Shown here: piece by piece, positions 52,379-61,150 of the stretch
Position numbering within the stretch: the first letter of the stretch is position 1
Layout of the letters: every line of letters starts with the position of its first letter
Source of the DNA: Flavobacterium silvaticum
GTDB taxonomy: Bacteria; Bacteroidota; Bacteroidia; Flavobacteriales; Flavobacteriaceae
NCBI RefSeq assembly: GCF_012911565.1
Contig: NZ_JAAMPU010000108.1
Location: forward strand, 494,145 to 558,144
DNA length: 64,000 nucleotides
Direction: 5' to 3'
The notes under the pieces: model-generated
What the model was told of the DNA's origin: nothing
Database searches by the model: none
What the model saw: the letters and a program-made list of their open reading frames with translations, nothing else
Translations under genes and position numbers: made by a program

Positions 52379-54046
52379 TTAGTTACGTTTTGCTTTTTTC
52401 TTTTTATCCGACTTAGGACCTACGCGTGACATGGCACAGCGGAAACCAATATAATCGGTTGCCATATCCTGAGGGAAGTAACGACGCTGAGCCGGATCAA
52501 GCCAGTAAGCTCTGTCTCTCCATGAGCCTCCTTTATAAACACGGACATCATCATTTATAAGTGTCGTACGCTTGTTAGAGTTGTCAAACTTACGAACCAT
52601 ATTACCCAAAGAATCACCGGATACGTTATGTTGAGGAGAGTTGTACATTTTGCTGCTGTTGGCATCCTCAGGTTTTTCCTGGTCTTCTGATCCGAATTTA
52701 AAATCCCTTCTCGACGGTTTGTCTCCATCACGGTAATTACGGTTATCACTCTGACTGAAGTTCACGCGCAGATACGTTTCGTTTTGATCGACAGGCACAG
52801 TAGCTAATTCACCAGGGAAATTGCGTGCAATGATCTTTCCATTTGCAAGCGTATCGTATTTAATATTTTCGGTTGTAACGATTTCATATTTACCGTCTTC
52901 CCCAATTTTATTTTTGGTGTAGACGTTACCACGATAATAATTGAAGTCATTCGCTTCGTCGTCTACCATAGGACGATAAACGTCGGCAACCCATTCTGCA
53001 ACGTTACCAGCCATGTCATACAAACCGAAATCATTTGGCGGATATGCTTTGGCTTTGTTAGTGATATCAGCGTTGTCATCTGACCATCCGGCAATTCCAC
53101 CATAGTCACCTTTACCTTGTTTGAAGTTAGCCAATTGATCACCACGTACTTTACGCTTGCCTGAACGGGTATAGCTACCCGACCATGGATATTTCTTTTG
53201 TCCTTTGTAGATATTGTATTCGCGTTGTCCTACGTCTGCAGCAGCTGCATATTCCCATTCTGCTTCGGTCGGAAGCCTGTAATCTGGCAAAATCAAACCA
53301 GATGTACGTTGAGCATAAACATTAGTACTGTCTTTAGATGCACGACCACGACCTTTTTTAAGTACAAGCTCTTCATCACCACCCATTGTTTTGGTTGGGG
53401 CCGCCAAATAGGTATCAGTGCTGAAAGATTTACCGGCTTCAGCTTCTAGCTTACCACCTTTTTTAAGGTATTTGTTGTCTTCGAGGGTTTTTTCGTTTAC
53501 ACGGTCTGTTCTCCAACGGCTAAATTCAACAGCCTGGATCCAGTTGACACCAACTACCGGATACTCTGCATAAGCCGGATGGCGCAGGTAATTGTTGGTC
53601 ATGGTCTCGTTATAACCCAAACGGTTTCTCCAAACCAATGTGTCCGGACAAGCACCTTCATAAATGTTTTTGTAGTTCTCCTGGTCCGGCGGATAGATGC
53701 GCTTGAGCCAGTCGAGGTATTCCATATACATAATATTGGTTACCTCAGTTTCGTCCATGTAGAAAGACTGGACGTGTTGCTGGTTCGGGGAGTTATTCCA
53801 GTCGTGCATAACATCGTCCTGAACCTTACCCATTGTAAATGTCCCACCTTCAACAAGTACAAGACCAGGGGCGGTCGCTTGCTTCTTGAATTTGGAATTG
53901 TGCTGAAAACCTCCGGCTTTGTCGTTGATTTTCCATCCTGTGGCACTCGAAACATTCTTCGAGGATCCCTTACTGCAACCAGTAAGACTTAAGGCTATAG
54001 CTGCGACAACTAAGACCTTGAATGCCATGATTCTGTTTACTTTCAT
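52379..54046 (-). CDS. gldJ: Gliding motility lipoprotein GldJ
   Basis: 555 residues from ATG 54046. The lipobox AIALSLTGCSKGSSKNV is followed by a formylglycine-generating-enzyme (SUMF1) fold: VEGGTFTMGKVQDDVMHDW, ETEVTNIMYMEYLDWL, DYRLPTEAEWEYAAA, DMAGNVAEWVADVY and IGFRCAMSRVG near the end, with a basic tail KSDKKKKAKRN. GldJ, with GldK and others, is required for gliding and for stable T9SS assembly; it is non-enzymatic. It diverges from porU across about 210 bases, the arrangement known from F. johnsoniae. Confidence 0.96.
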   Translation of the reverse strand: MKVNRIMAFKVLVVAAIALSLTGCSKGSSKNVSSATGWKINDKAGGFQHNSKFKKQATAPGLVLVEGGTFTMGKVQDDVMHDWNNSPNQQHVQSFYMDETEVTNIMYMEYLDWLKRIYPPDQENYKNIYEGACPDTLVWRNRLGYNETMTNNYLRHPAYAEYPVVGVNWIQAVEFSRWRTDRVNEKTLEDNKYLKKGGKLEAEAGKSFSTDTYLAAPTKTMGGDEELVLKKGRGRASKDSTNVYAQRTSGLILPDYRLPTEAEWEYAAAADVGQREYNIYKGQKKYPWSGSYTRSGKRKVRGDQLANFKQGKGDYGGIAGWSDDNADITNKAKAYPPNDFGLYDMAGNVAEWVADVYRPMVDDEANDFNYYRGNVYTKNKIGEDGKYEIVTTENIKYDTLANGKIIARNFPGELATVPVDQNETYLRVNFSQSDNRNYRDGDKPSRRDFKFGSEDQEKPEDANSSKMYNSPQHNVSGDSLGNMVRKFDNSNKRTTLINDDVRVYKGGSWRDRAYWLDPAQRRYFPQDMATDYIGFRCAMSRVGPKSDKKKKAKRN

Positions 54047-54257
54047 AATCTTTAGTAGGTAAAAATTTGTGGCGCAATATAGCAATTAACCATTACATCA
54101 CAATACAAAATGAAAAAATTAATGTTCGTCATATCTCCCGGACTGCCCAAAGAGTAAGCATCAACGCATTTTTGAATCCTTTTAGTATGGTCATGGCCTA
54201 CAAATATTTATTTTTACAGCCGTAATAAATCGGGAAGCACTCCGTTCTATCTATCGC

Positions 54258-57200
54258 ATGAAACAAATCGTACTGATACTTACGCTGTTCGCTTCTTATT
54301 TGTGTACAAGCCAATCCGGAAGCGTCCGGCTCAGCTGGGCACAGGATCAGGAATTTGCTTACGGCGACTCCAAAATCAACATCCCGCATTTTGACCCGGA
54401 ATTCATGTCTTACGACCTTGGCACAAAAAGCCTGAAGTTTCAGTATACTGTCAAAGTCACATCTGCAGTCAACCCGCAATCGCTTCAAATTACGAACACC
54501 GTGTATGAAAGCATCGGCACTGCACAGCTCGGCTTACTTTCACAAAGCAGCATCCCTTCTTCAATCAATACCCGCCTACAATCAAGACAGGCCCGCGAAG
54601 ACATCTACGCAAGTATAGAATTGAATCCTATAATAAAGGACAACGGTTCTTTCAAGCGTTTAGTAAGTTTTGATTACAGCTTTACGTCTTCCTCTTCACG
54701 TGTTTTATCTACCAGTTCCATTAATGCTGTCTCCAATTCTGTCCTTACAACCGGTGATTGGTATAGATTCTATGTTGAAAAAAGCGGTGTTTATAAAATT
54801 TCGAGAGGTTTTTTACAGAGCCTTGGCATGAATACATCGGTCGATCCGCGCAAAATTAAAATATATGGTAGCGGCGGAAGAATGATTCCGCTCCGGAATA
54901 GCCAACCCTACCCGTTAGACATAGCAGAAAACGCCATTGTATTTGAAGGAGAATCAGATGGGAATTTCGACGGGGACGACTACATATTATTATATGCCGA
55001 AGGAATGGACAACTGGAGCACTGACAGCCAGACCCATAACAATCTATATGCCGACCGCGCCTATTATTACGTGACTTCGGGCGGTGATAACGGAAAGCGC
55101 ATCACAACAATGAGCCAGCCTTTGCCTGCCAATGCGTCAACGTCTCAATTTACAGACCACCAATACCACGAACGCGACCTTGAGAATATAGGCCGTTTGG
55201 GACGTCGTTGGTTTGGGGAAAAATTCAACATAGAAAACGAACAGGAATTTGAATTCCAGTTTCCGGGTATTGTTTCTTCTGAGCCTGTTTCACTGCAGGT
55301 CTACACTGCTGCAAGCGCACCATCTGCCACAAATTTCACTATTTCGGTCAATGGGCAACAGGCGGGAACTATGAGTATGGCGGCCCTCGGAGACCACATA
55401 TTGGCTACACCTGCAACATTATCCACAACCGTTACAGCTTCAGAAGACCTGACCGTTACGGTCACTTATAACAACAATGGAGTTCCGGGATCTATCGGAT
55501 ATCTGGACTATATCATACTTGAAGCGAAACGTTCTCTTAAAGGGTATACCAAACAATACAGATTCGAAAACAATACCTCAAATTCAACAGGCAACATACA
55601 GTATAATTTTACCGATGCCGGCGGAATAGGACAGGTTTGGGATGTGACCGATATTTATAACGTGACCAGAGTCCTTAATACAGGAAGCGCATCTTTCAGT
55701 TTTACATCACAAATGGGCGACAACCGACGCTTTGCGGTTATTGACCCTACAGATTACTATGCCCCGCATCGCGAAGGAAACGCTCGCGTTGCCAACCAAA
55801 ATATCAAAGGAACCATTTTAAAGAATCAACAGGGTGGTTTTGAAGACGTCGATTACCTTATTGTAGCACCAGAATCCCTCATCACACAGGCTGAACGGCT
55901 TGCAGCTTTTCACAGATCTTACTCAAACCTTAGTGTCAGGGTCATAAGCCTCGAAAAAATTTACACCGAATTCGCTTCCGGAAAACAAGATATAGGCGCC
56001 ATTCGAAACTTGGTCAAATACATCTATTTCAATGCATCCGATCCATCCAAACGCATAAAATACCTGAATCTTTTTGGCGATGCCTCTTTTGATTTCAAAG
56101 ACCGCATTCCCAACAACACTAACATAGTCCCCATTTTTCACGCCCTGAATGGCTATACAGAAGGCGAAGGATCTTTTTCGAGTGACGACTTTTTTTGCAT
56201 GCTCGATGAAAATGAAGGCGAGCTTAGCGGTGCAGGAGGCATAGATGTAGCTCCAGGCCGAATGATTGTATCAACTGCTTCCCAGGCAAGCGAAATGGTT
56301 GACAAGGTTATTGATTATTACGACCTGAAATCATACGGCCCTTGGCGAAACAATTATGTTCTGATTGCGGATGATTCCGATGCCGCTGACGACGCCCAAC
56401 TGCAAACTAACCAGGAAGCATTGGCGCAGGCACTCAACACCAACAAACCTTTTTTAAACGTTGAGAAAATTTACCTTGATTCGTATGAACAGGAATCGGC
56501 GGCAGGAGGCGAACGCTATCCAAAAGCGCGACTGGACATTTTCAACGACTTTGAAAAAGGCTCGCTTGTATTCAATTACCTGGGTCATGGGGGCGAAGAC
56601 GGACTTTCCGCCGAACGAATCTGGACAAAAGAAGATGGTCAGAATTTGTCCAACAGATACAAATATCCGCTGTTCATAACAATTACCTGTGAATTTTCGA
56701 GATTTGACAATCCATACAGGCCAACAGCAGGCGAATACATCTATCTGAATCCCAAAGGTGGCGCGATTTCAATGGTCACGACAACCCGGACTATCGGACA
56801 GGGAACAGGACAACTCTTTAATGCACGATTTTCACAATATTTGTTGTCTTATGTCAACAATGCGCCTTCTGACGAATATTATTCCATCGCGGAATGTCTA
56901 CGTCGGGCCAAAAACTCTGTCGCCTACACGACTAATGTTGTGGTTTATTTAGGAGATCCGGCACTGATGCTTGCCGTTGCGAAACCGAAGGTACGCCTGA
57001 CGAAAATAAATGATATGCCGGTAACCGGCCCGGTAGATACGCTTGAATCATTAGGAACGGTAAAACTATCCGGAGAAATCACAGATCAGTTCAATACGCC
57101 ACTGACAAGTTATGCCGGCGAAGTAGCTATATCGGTATTTGACAAGGAACTCCAGAGAACAACGCTGAACAACGATAACAACAATAGCATCATGCCCTTC

Positions 57201-58067
57201 AAAACGCTTGGCGAAACGTTGTTCCGGGGAAATGCATCCGTTACCGCCGGTCAGTTTGACGTCACTTTTGTTGTACCGCGGGACATCCGGATTCCCGTTG
57301 GGAATGGCCGTGTAAGTTTCTACGCAAAACGCAATGAACTATTATTGGACAAATCAGGATATGACACTACGATAAAAGTGGGCGGCATAAACGAAAACGC
57401 ACCAGAAGACAATATAGGCCCAACCGTAAAGTTATATATGAACGATCAAACGTTTGTATCAGGCGGAGTCACGAATGAATCTCCTTTTTTCCTTGCCTTC
57501 CTTGAAGATGAAAACGGGATTAATACGGCAAGCGGAATAGGACATGACATCACTGCAATTTTAGACGGTGACGAAAGCAATCCATATGTGCTTAACGATT
57601 ATTACGAAGCAGATCTTGACAATCACAGAAGCGGCAAATTGCGTTTTCCGTTTCGGAACCTTGAAAAAGGACTTCATACCATAACGTTTCAGGCCTGGGA
57701 CGTATACAACAACCCTATAACAGCTGAAATACAGTTTATTGTAGTCGGAGACGAAGGCCTCACATTGACCCACGTACTCAATTACCCGAATCCATTTTCT
57801 ACCTATACCCAATTCTGGTTCTCACACAACAAGCCGTATGAGCCTTTGGAGGTTCAGGTTCAGGTGATGACGGTAACCGGAAAAGTAGTCTGGACAAAAA
57901 ACCAGGTAGTGAATACGGAAGGCTTTCTATCACGTGAAGTAACATGGGACGGAAAAGATGATTTTGGCGACCGCATAGGAAAAGGAGTCTATATATATAA
58001 ATTGACGGTCAGATCCACACTCACAAATGTAAGGGCGGAAAAAATCGAGAAACTTGTTATACTATAA
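54258..58067 (+). CDS. porU: Type IX secretion system sortase PorU
   Basis: 1269 residues with a signal peptide (MKQIVLILTLFASYLCTSQ). A gingipain-like C25 peptidase domain (about 530-900) carries the catalytic His in FNYLGHGGEDGLSAERIW (about residue 775) and Cys in FITITCEFSRFDNPYRP (about 811). The end (HVLNYPNPFSTYTQFWFSH, then GKGVYIYKLTV) is a T9SS-type sorting domain. PorU removes the C-terminal signal from T9SS cargo and attaches it to the surface, so it should process the four cargo proteins encoded in this window. porV follows, and the two act together in the attachment complex. Confidence 0.95.
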   Translation: MKQIVLILTLFASYLCTSQSGSVRLSWAQDQEFAYGDSKINIPHFDPEFMSYDLGTKSLKFQYTVKVTSAVNPQSLQITNTVYESIGTAQLGLLSQSSIPSSINTRLQSRQAREDIYASIELNPIIKDNGSFKRLVSFDYSFTSSSSRVLSTSSINAVSNSVLTTGDWYRFYVEKSGVYKISRGFLQSLGMNTSVDPRKIKIYGSGGRMIPLRNSQPYPLDIAENAIVFEGESDGNFDGDDYILLYAEGMDNWSTDSQTHNNLYADRAYYYVTSGGDNGKRITTMSQPLPANASTSQFTDHQYHERDLENIGRLGRRWFGEKFNIENEQEFEFQFPGIVSSEPVSLQVYTAASAPSATNFTISVNGQQAGTMSMAALGDHILATPATLSTTVTASEDLTVTVTYNNNGVPGSIGYLDYIILEAKRSLKGYTKQYRFENNTSNSTGNIQYNFTDAGGIGQVWDVTDIYNVTRVLNTGSASFSFTSQMGDNRRFAVIDPTDYYAPHREGNARVANQNIKGTILKNQQGGFEDVDYLIVAPESLITQAERLAAFHRSYSNLSVRVISLEKIYTEFASGKQDIGAIRNLVKYIYFNASDPSKRIKYLNLFGDASFDFKDRIPNNTNIVPIFHALNGYTEGEGSFSSDDFFCMLDENEGELSGAGGIDVAPGRMIVSTASQASEMVDKVIDYYDLKSYGPWRNNYVLIADDSDAADDAQLQTNQEALAQALNTNKPFLNVEKIYLDSYEQESAAGGERYPKARLDIFNDFEKGSLVFNYLGHGGEDGLSAERIWTKEDGQNLSNRYKYPLFITITCEFSRFDNPYRPTAGEYIYLNPKGGAISMVTTTRTIGQGTGQLFNARFSQYLLSYVNNAPSDEYYSIAECLRRAKNSVAYTTNVVVYLGDPALMLAVAKPKVRLTKINDMPVTGPVDTLESLGTVKLSGEITDQFNTPLTSYAGEVAISVFDKELQRTTLNNDNNNSIMPFKTLGETLFRGNASVTAGQFDVTFVVPRDIRIPVGNGRVSFYAKRNELLLDKSGYDTTIKVGGINENAPEDNIGPTVKLYMNDQTFVSGGVTNESPFFLAFLEDENGINTASGIGHDITAILDGDESNPYVLNDYYEADLDNHRSGKLRFPFRNLEKGLHTITFQAWDVYNNPITAEIQFIVVGDEGLTLTHVLNYPNPFSTYTQFWFSHNKPYEPLEVQVQVMTVTGKVVWTKNQVVNTEGFLSREVTWDGKDDFGDRIGKGVYIYKLTVRSTLTNVRAEKIEKLVIL

Positions 58068-58219
58068 TAAACGAACCTATTTTGAGTTTTTCATCAAATC
58101 AAAAACAATATCCCTGCTATTAAAATGCTTTTAAACTGAATTCCTGCATCATTGAACGAAAAAAAGTCCAAAAGGAATTAAAAACAGAATTTTTTTACCC
58201 GATAAAACTACTTCGATAT

Positions 58220-58227
58220 TATATTTG
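58220..58227 (+). promoter_or_regulatory. Promoter -7 element of porV
   Basis: TATATTTG is a full match to TAnnTTTG, 20 bases before the ATG. porV can therefore be transcribed separately from porU, 180 bases upstream. Confidence 0.6.
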
Positions 58228-58247
58228 TTAACTAATTGCCTTTATAA

Positions 58248-59456
58248 ATGAGAAAAATTGCTATTTGCCTCCTCTGCTTATTTTGCTTACAATTTTCGAT
58301 TGCCCAGGAAATACCTACCAATGAACCAAGAGTAATTACTACAGGAGTTCCTTTCCTTTTGATTGCGGCAGATGCACGTTCGGCAGGTTTGGCAGATCAG
58401 GGTGTCGCGACTTCGGCAGATGCATTCTCCCAGCAATACAACCCCGCGAAATATGCCTTCGCACAAGACCCGCAAGGATTTTCGCTTAATTATACGCCAT
58501 ATCTCACGCAACTTGTCAATGACATTTCACTCGGACAGGTCACGTATTATAATCGTTTTGACGAGCGTATGGCTTTTGGGGCAAGTTTGCGTTATTTCTC
58601 TTTGGGCGAAATCGAGTTGCGTCAGGACTACACAGATCCCGCACAAATTGTCAAGCCGAATGAATTGGCGGTCGATATTTCTTATTCCCTTAAACTGAGC
58701 GACTATTTCTCAATGGCAGTTGCCGGTCGATACATCAGATCCGCACTCAAAATCCCAGCTGAAAACAACGATATCAAACCGGCGAGCACTTTCGCGGTTG
58801 ACGTAGCCGGATTTTATCAATCGGAAGAAATTGCCTTTACAGATTTCAACGGACGTTATCGTTTGGGATTCAATTTCCAGAATCTGGGGCCGAAAATCCG
58901 TTACGATATTACCCAGGATGACACCAACGCCAACTTCCTTCCGGCCAATATGCGTTTGGGTGGCGCTTTCGATTTTATACTTGATGATTACAACAAAGTC
59001 ACCGCGAGTGTCGAGTTTACAAAGTTGTTGGTTCCGACACCACAAGTACCGAATTACCGCGATATCAACGGCGACGGAACAATCACGAATCAGGAAATCA
59101 CCGATGCCCGTGTCGAAGCCAATGAAGCCTATCGCAAAATCAGCTGGACTTCCGGATTGATAAAATCATTTGGCGACGCCCCAGATGGTTTTAGTGAGGA
59201 ACTAAAAGAATTCACTTATTCTGCCGCTGCGGAATATCTATACCAGGACTCATTCGCTTTTCGTTTGGGCTATTTCCATGAAAGTGAAGAAAAAGGAGCG
59301 CGTAAATTCGCTTCCCTTGGAGCCGGGTTCCGTTACAACATTGTAAAGATCGATGTCTCATATTTGTTCTCGACTTCAAGAGTCCAAAACCCGCTTGAAA
59401 ACACGTTGCGCTTTTCGCTTACGTTTAACTTTGGTGAAAAGTATGACGATTTGTAG
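58248..59456 (+). CDS. porV: Type IX secretion system outer membrane protein PorV
   Basis: 402 residues with a signal peptide (MRKIAICLLCLFCLQFSIAQ). A FadL-like 14-stranded barrel begins VPFLLIAADARSAGLADQGV, a hallmark of PorV/LptO, and continues with SYSLKLSDYFSMAVAGRYIR and ends TLRFSLTFNFGEKYDDL. PorV accepts cargo from the SprA translocon and delivers it to PorU. Its gene has its own promoter and terminator. Confidence 0.95.
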   Translation: MRKIAICLLCLFCLQFSIAQEIPTNEPRVITTGVPFLLIAADARSAGLADQGVATSADAFSQQYNPAKYAFAQDPQGFSLNYTPYLTQLVNDISLGQVTYYNRFDERMAFGASLRYFSLGEIELRQDYTDPAQIVKPNELAVDISYSLKLSDYFSMAVAGRYIRSALKIPAENNDIKPASTFAVDVAGFYQSEEIAFTDFNGRYRLGFNFQNLGPKIRYDITQDDTNANFLPANMRLGGAFDFILDDYNKVTASVEFTKLLVPTPQVPNYRDINGDGTITNQEITDARVEANEAYRKISWTSGLIKSFGDAPDGFSEELKEFTYSAAAEYLYQDSFAFRLGYFHESEEKGARKFASLGAGFRYNIVKIDVSYLFSTSRVQNPLENTLRFSLTFNFGEKYDDL

Positions 59457-59480
59457 AATCATCAACATATAGCATTATCA

Positions 59481-59518
59481 GAATCCAGGCTCCCGAAAAG
59501 GACGTCTGGATTTTTTTT
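59481..59518 (+). terminator. Terminator of porV
   Basis: Arms AATCCAG/CTGGATT (59482-59488 and 59506-59512) are followed by a run of T; the loop is 17 bases. Confidence 0.75.
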
Positions 59519-59532
59519 CTGAACTTACCCTC

Positions 59533-60015
59533 ATGAAAAAAATTGTAACCGAAACTACTTTTCTTCGATATGACTCTCTGGATGAGTTGCCGGAAGCTTC
59601 GAAAAACCTGATGAAACACGCCATCCAAGCCAGAAAAACAGCATATGCACCTTATTCGAGGTTTCGTGTAGGGGCAGCTGTTATTTTAGACGACGGAACA
59701 ATCGTAATTGGAACCAATCAGGAAAACGCAGCTTATCCGTCAGGACTTTGTGCGGAAAGAGTCGCTTTGTATGCTGCGGCATCGGCGTATCCGGGTAAAA
59801 TAATTTCGGCCATTGCCATATCGGCTGCATCGGACAAAGGCGATACGCATGAACCCATTCCTCCATGCGGATCCTGTCGCCAGTCCATTATTGAATATGA
59901 ACAACGCGATGGCAGACCTATATCTATCCTTTTTATGGGAGAAGACGGAGCGGTCATTCTATCTCAATCGACAAAAAACCTGCTTCCGCTCAGCTTCGAC
60001 AAAAACTTTTTATAA
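59533..60015 (+). CDS. cdd: Cytidine deaminase
   Basis: 160 residues. The zinc motifs are complete: SGLCAERVALYAAASAY (CAE, with catalytic Glu) and PPCGSCRQSIIEYE (PCxxC). The enzyme turns cytidine and deoxycytidine into uridine derivatives for pyrimidine salvage. It is longer than the 130-residue tetrameric type by an N-terminal extension (MKKIVTETTFLRYDSLDEL). The start follows the porV terminator by about 15 bases, with no clear promoter. Confidence 0.93.
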   Translation: MKKIVTETTFLRYDSLDELPEASKNLMKHAIQARKTAYAPYSRFRVGAAVILDDGTIVIGTNQENAAYPSGLCAERVALYAAASAYPGKIISAIAISAASDKGDTHEPIPPCGSCRQSIIEYEQRDGRPISILFMGEDGAVILSQSTKNLLPLSFDKNFL

Positions 60016-60062
60016 GTCTCAAATTATAGGTTTTATTAGTTTTTCTTGTGAATGGAAAACCT

Positions 60063-60070
60063 TATTTTTG
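60063..60070 (+). promoter_or_regulatory. Promoter -7 element of pdhA-pdhC
   Basis: TATTTTTG is a full match to TAnnTTTG. The transcript would start near 60074, immediately before an inverted repeat, with a leader of about 75 bases. Confidence 0.55.
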
Positions 60071-60074
60071 CATT

Positions 60075-60107
60075 TCGCAAAATTGTGTGAGGAAAAATAT
60101 TTTGCGA
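60075..60107. promoter_or_regulatory. Inverted repeat in the pdhA leader
   Basis: 9-base arms TCGCAAAAT (60075-60083) and ATTTTGCGA (60099-60107) with a 15-base spacer start at the predicted transcription start. It may be an operator or a 5' stem-loop in the mRNA. Confidence 0.5.
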
Positions 60108-60148
60108 TTGCTTTACACAAGACACACTAATTCTTAGCTAAGATTTCA

Positions 60149-61147
60149 ATGAAAGAAGTAACCAGAGAAGTTTATCTGAAGTGGTATGAAGACATGCTGT
60201 TTTGGAGAAAATTCGAAGACAAACTGGCAGCGCTGTACATTCAGCAAAAAGTAAGAGGTTTTCTTCACCTGTACAATGGACAGGAAGCCGTACTCGCAGG
60301 AGCGCTTCACGCCATGGACCTCACCAAAGACAAAATGATAACTGCATACCGCAACCACGTCCAGCCAATCGGAATGGGCGTTGATCCTAAACGGGTCATG
60401 GCGGAATTGCTCGGAAAAGTGACCGGAACTTCCAAAGGTATGGGAGGATCGATGCACATCTTTTCAAAAGAACACGGTTTTTATGGCGGACATGGAATCG
60501 TCGGGGCTCAAATCCCGGTTGGTGCCGGAATCGCTTTCGCCGATAAATATTTCAACACCGGCGGCGTAACCCTTACCTATTTTGGTGACGGAGCCGCGCG
60601 CCAGGGATCGTTGCACGAAGCCTTCAACATGGCAATGTTGTGGAAACTTCCGGTAGTTTTTATCGTGGAGAATAACGGATATGCGATGGGAACTTCTGTA
60701 GAAAGAACCGCTAATCATACCGATATCTGGAAACTTGGTTTGGGCTATGAAATGCCTTGCGGACCTGTAGACGGAATGAATCCGGTGAAAGTCGCCGAAG
60801 CCATGCATGAAGCAATAGATCGCGCTCGTCGTGGAGACGGACCTACTTTCCTCGAAATGAAAACATACCGTTACCGCGGACATTCTATGTCCGACGCGCA
60901 ATTGTATCGTACCAAAGAAGAGGTTGAAGAATACAAAAAAATCGACCCGATCACTCAGGTACTCGACGTAATCAAAGACCAGAAATTCGCGTCGGATGAT
61001 GAAATCGCAGCTATTGACGAGCGTGTAAAAAACCTCGTAGATGAATGTGAAAAATTCGCCGAAGAATCTGAATTCCCAACCGCACAGCAATTGTACGATG
61101 TGGTCTACGAACAAGAAAACTATCCATTTATCCCTCACCGTTTATAA
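60149..61147 (+). CDS. pdhA: Pyruvate dehydrogenase E1 component, alpha subunit
   Basis: 332 residues. The thiamine diphosphate motif is TYFGDGAARQGSLHEAFNMA (GDG..), with GGSMHIFSKEHGFYGGHGIV before it and the phosphorylation-loop-like TYRYRGHSMSDAQLYRTKEE after it. It decarboxylates pyruvate together with the beta subunit, which is not encoded here. The E2 gene follows after three bases. Confidence 0.96.
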   Translation: MKEVTREVYLKWYEDMLFWRKFEDKLAALYIQQKVRGFLHLYNGQEAVLAGALHAMDLTKDKMITAYRNHVQPIGMGVDPKRVMAELLGKVTGTSKGMGGSMHIFSKEHGFYGGHGIVGAQIPVGAGIAFADKYFNTGGVTLTYFGDGAARQGSLHEAFNMAMLWKLPVVFIVENNGYAMGTSVERTANHTDIWKLGLGYEMPCGPVDGMNPVKVAEAMHEAIDRARRGDGPTFLEMKTYRYRGHSMSDAQLYRTKEEVEEYKKIDPITQVLDVIKDQKFASDDEIAAIDERVKNLVDECEKFAEESEFPTAQQLYDVVYEQENYPFIPHRL

Positions 61148-61150
61148 TTT

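Noticed and set aside
60464..61138. Open frame of 224 codons on the minus strand
   Set aside because: Antisense to pdhA, which has complete catalytic motifs; the product shows no domain and no promoter.
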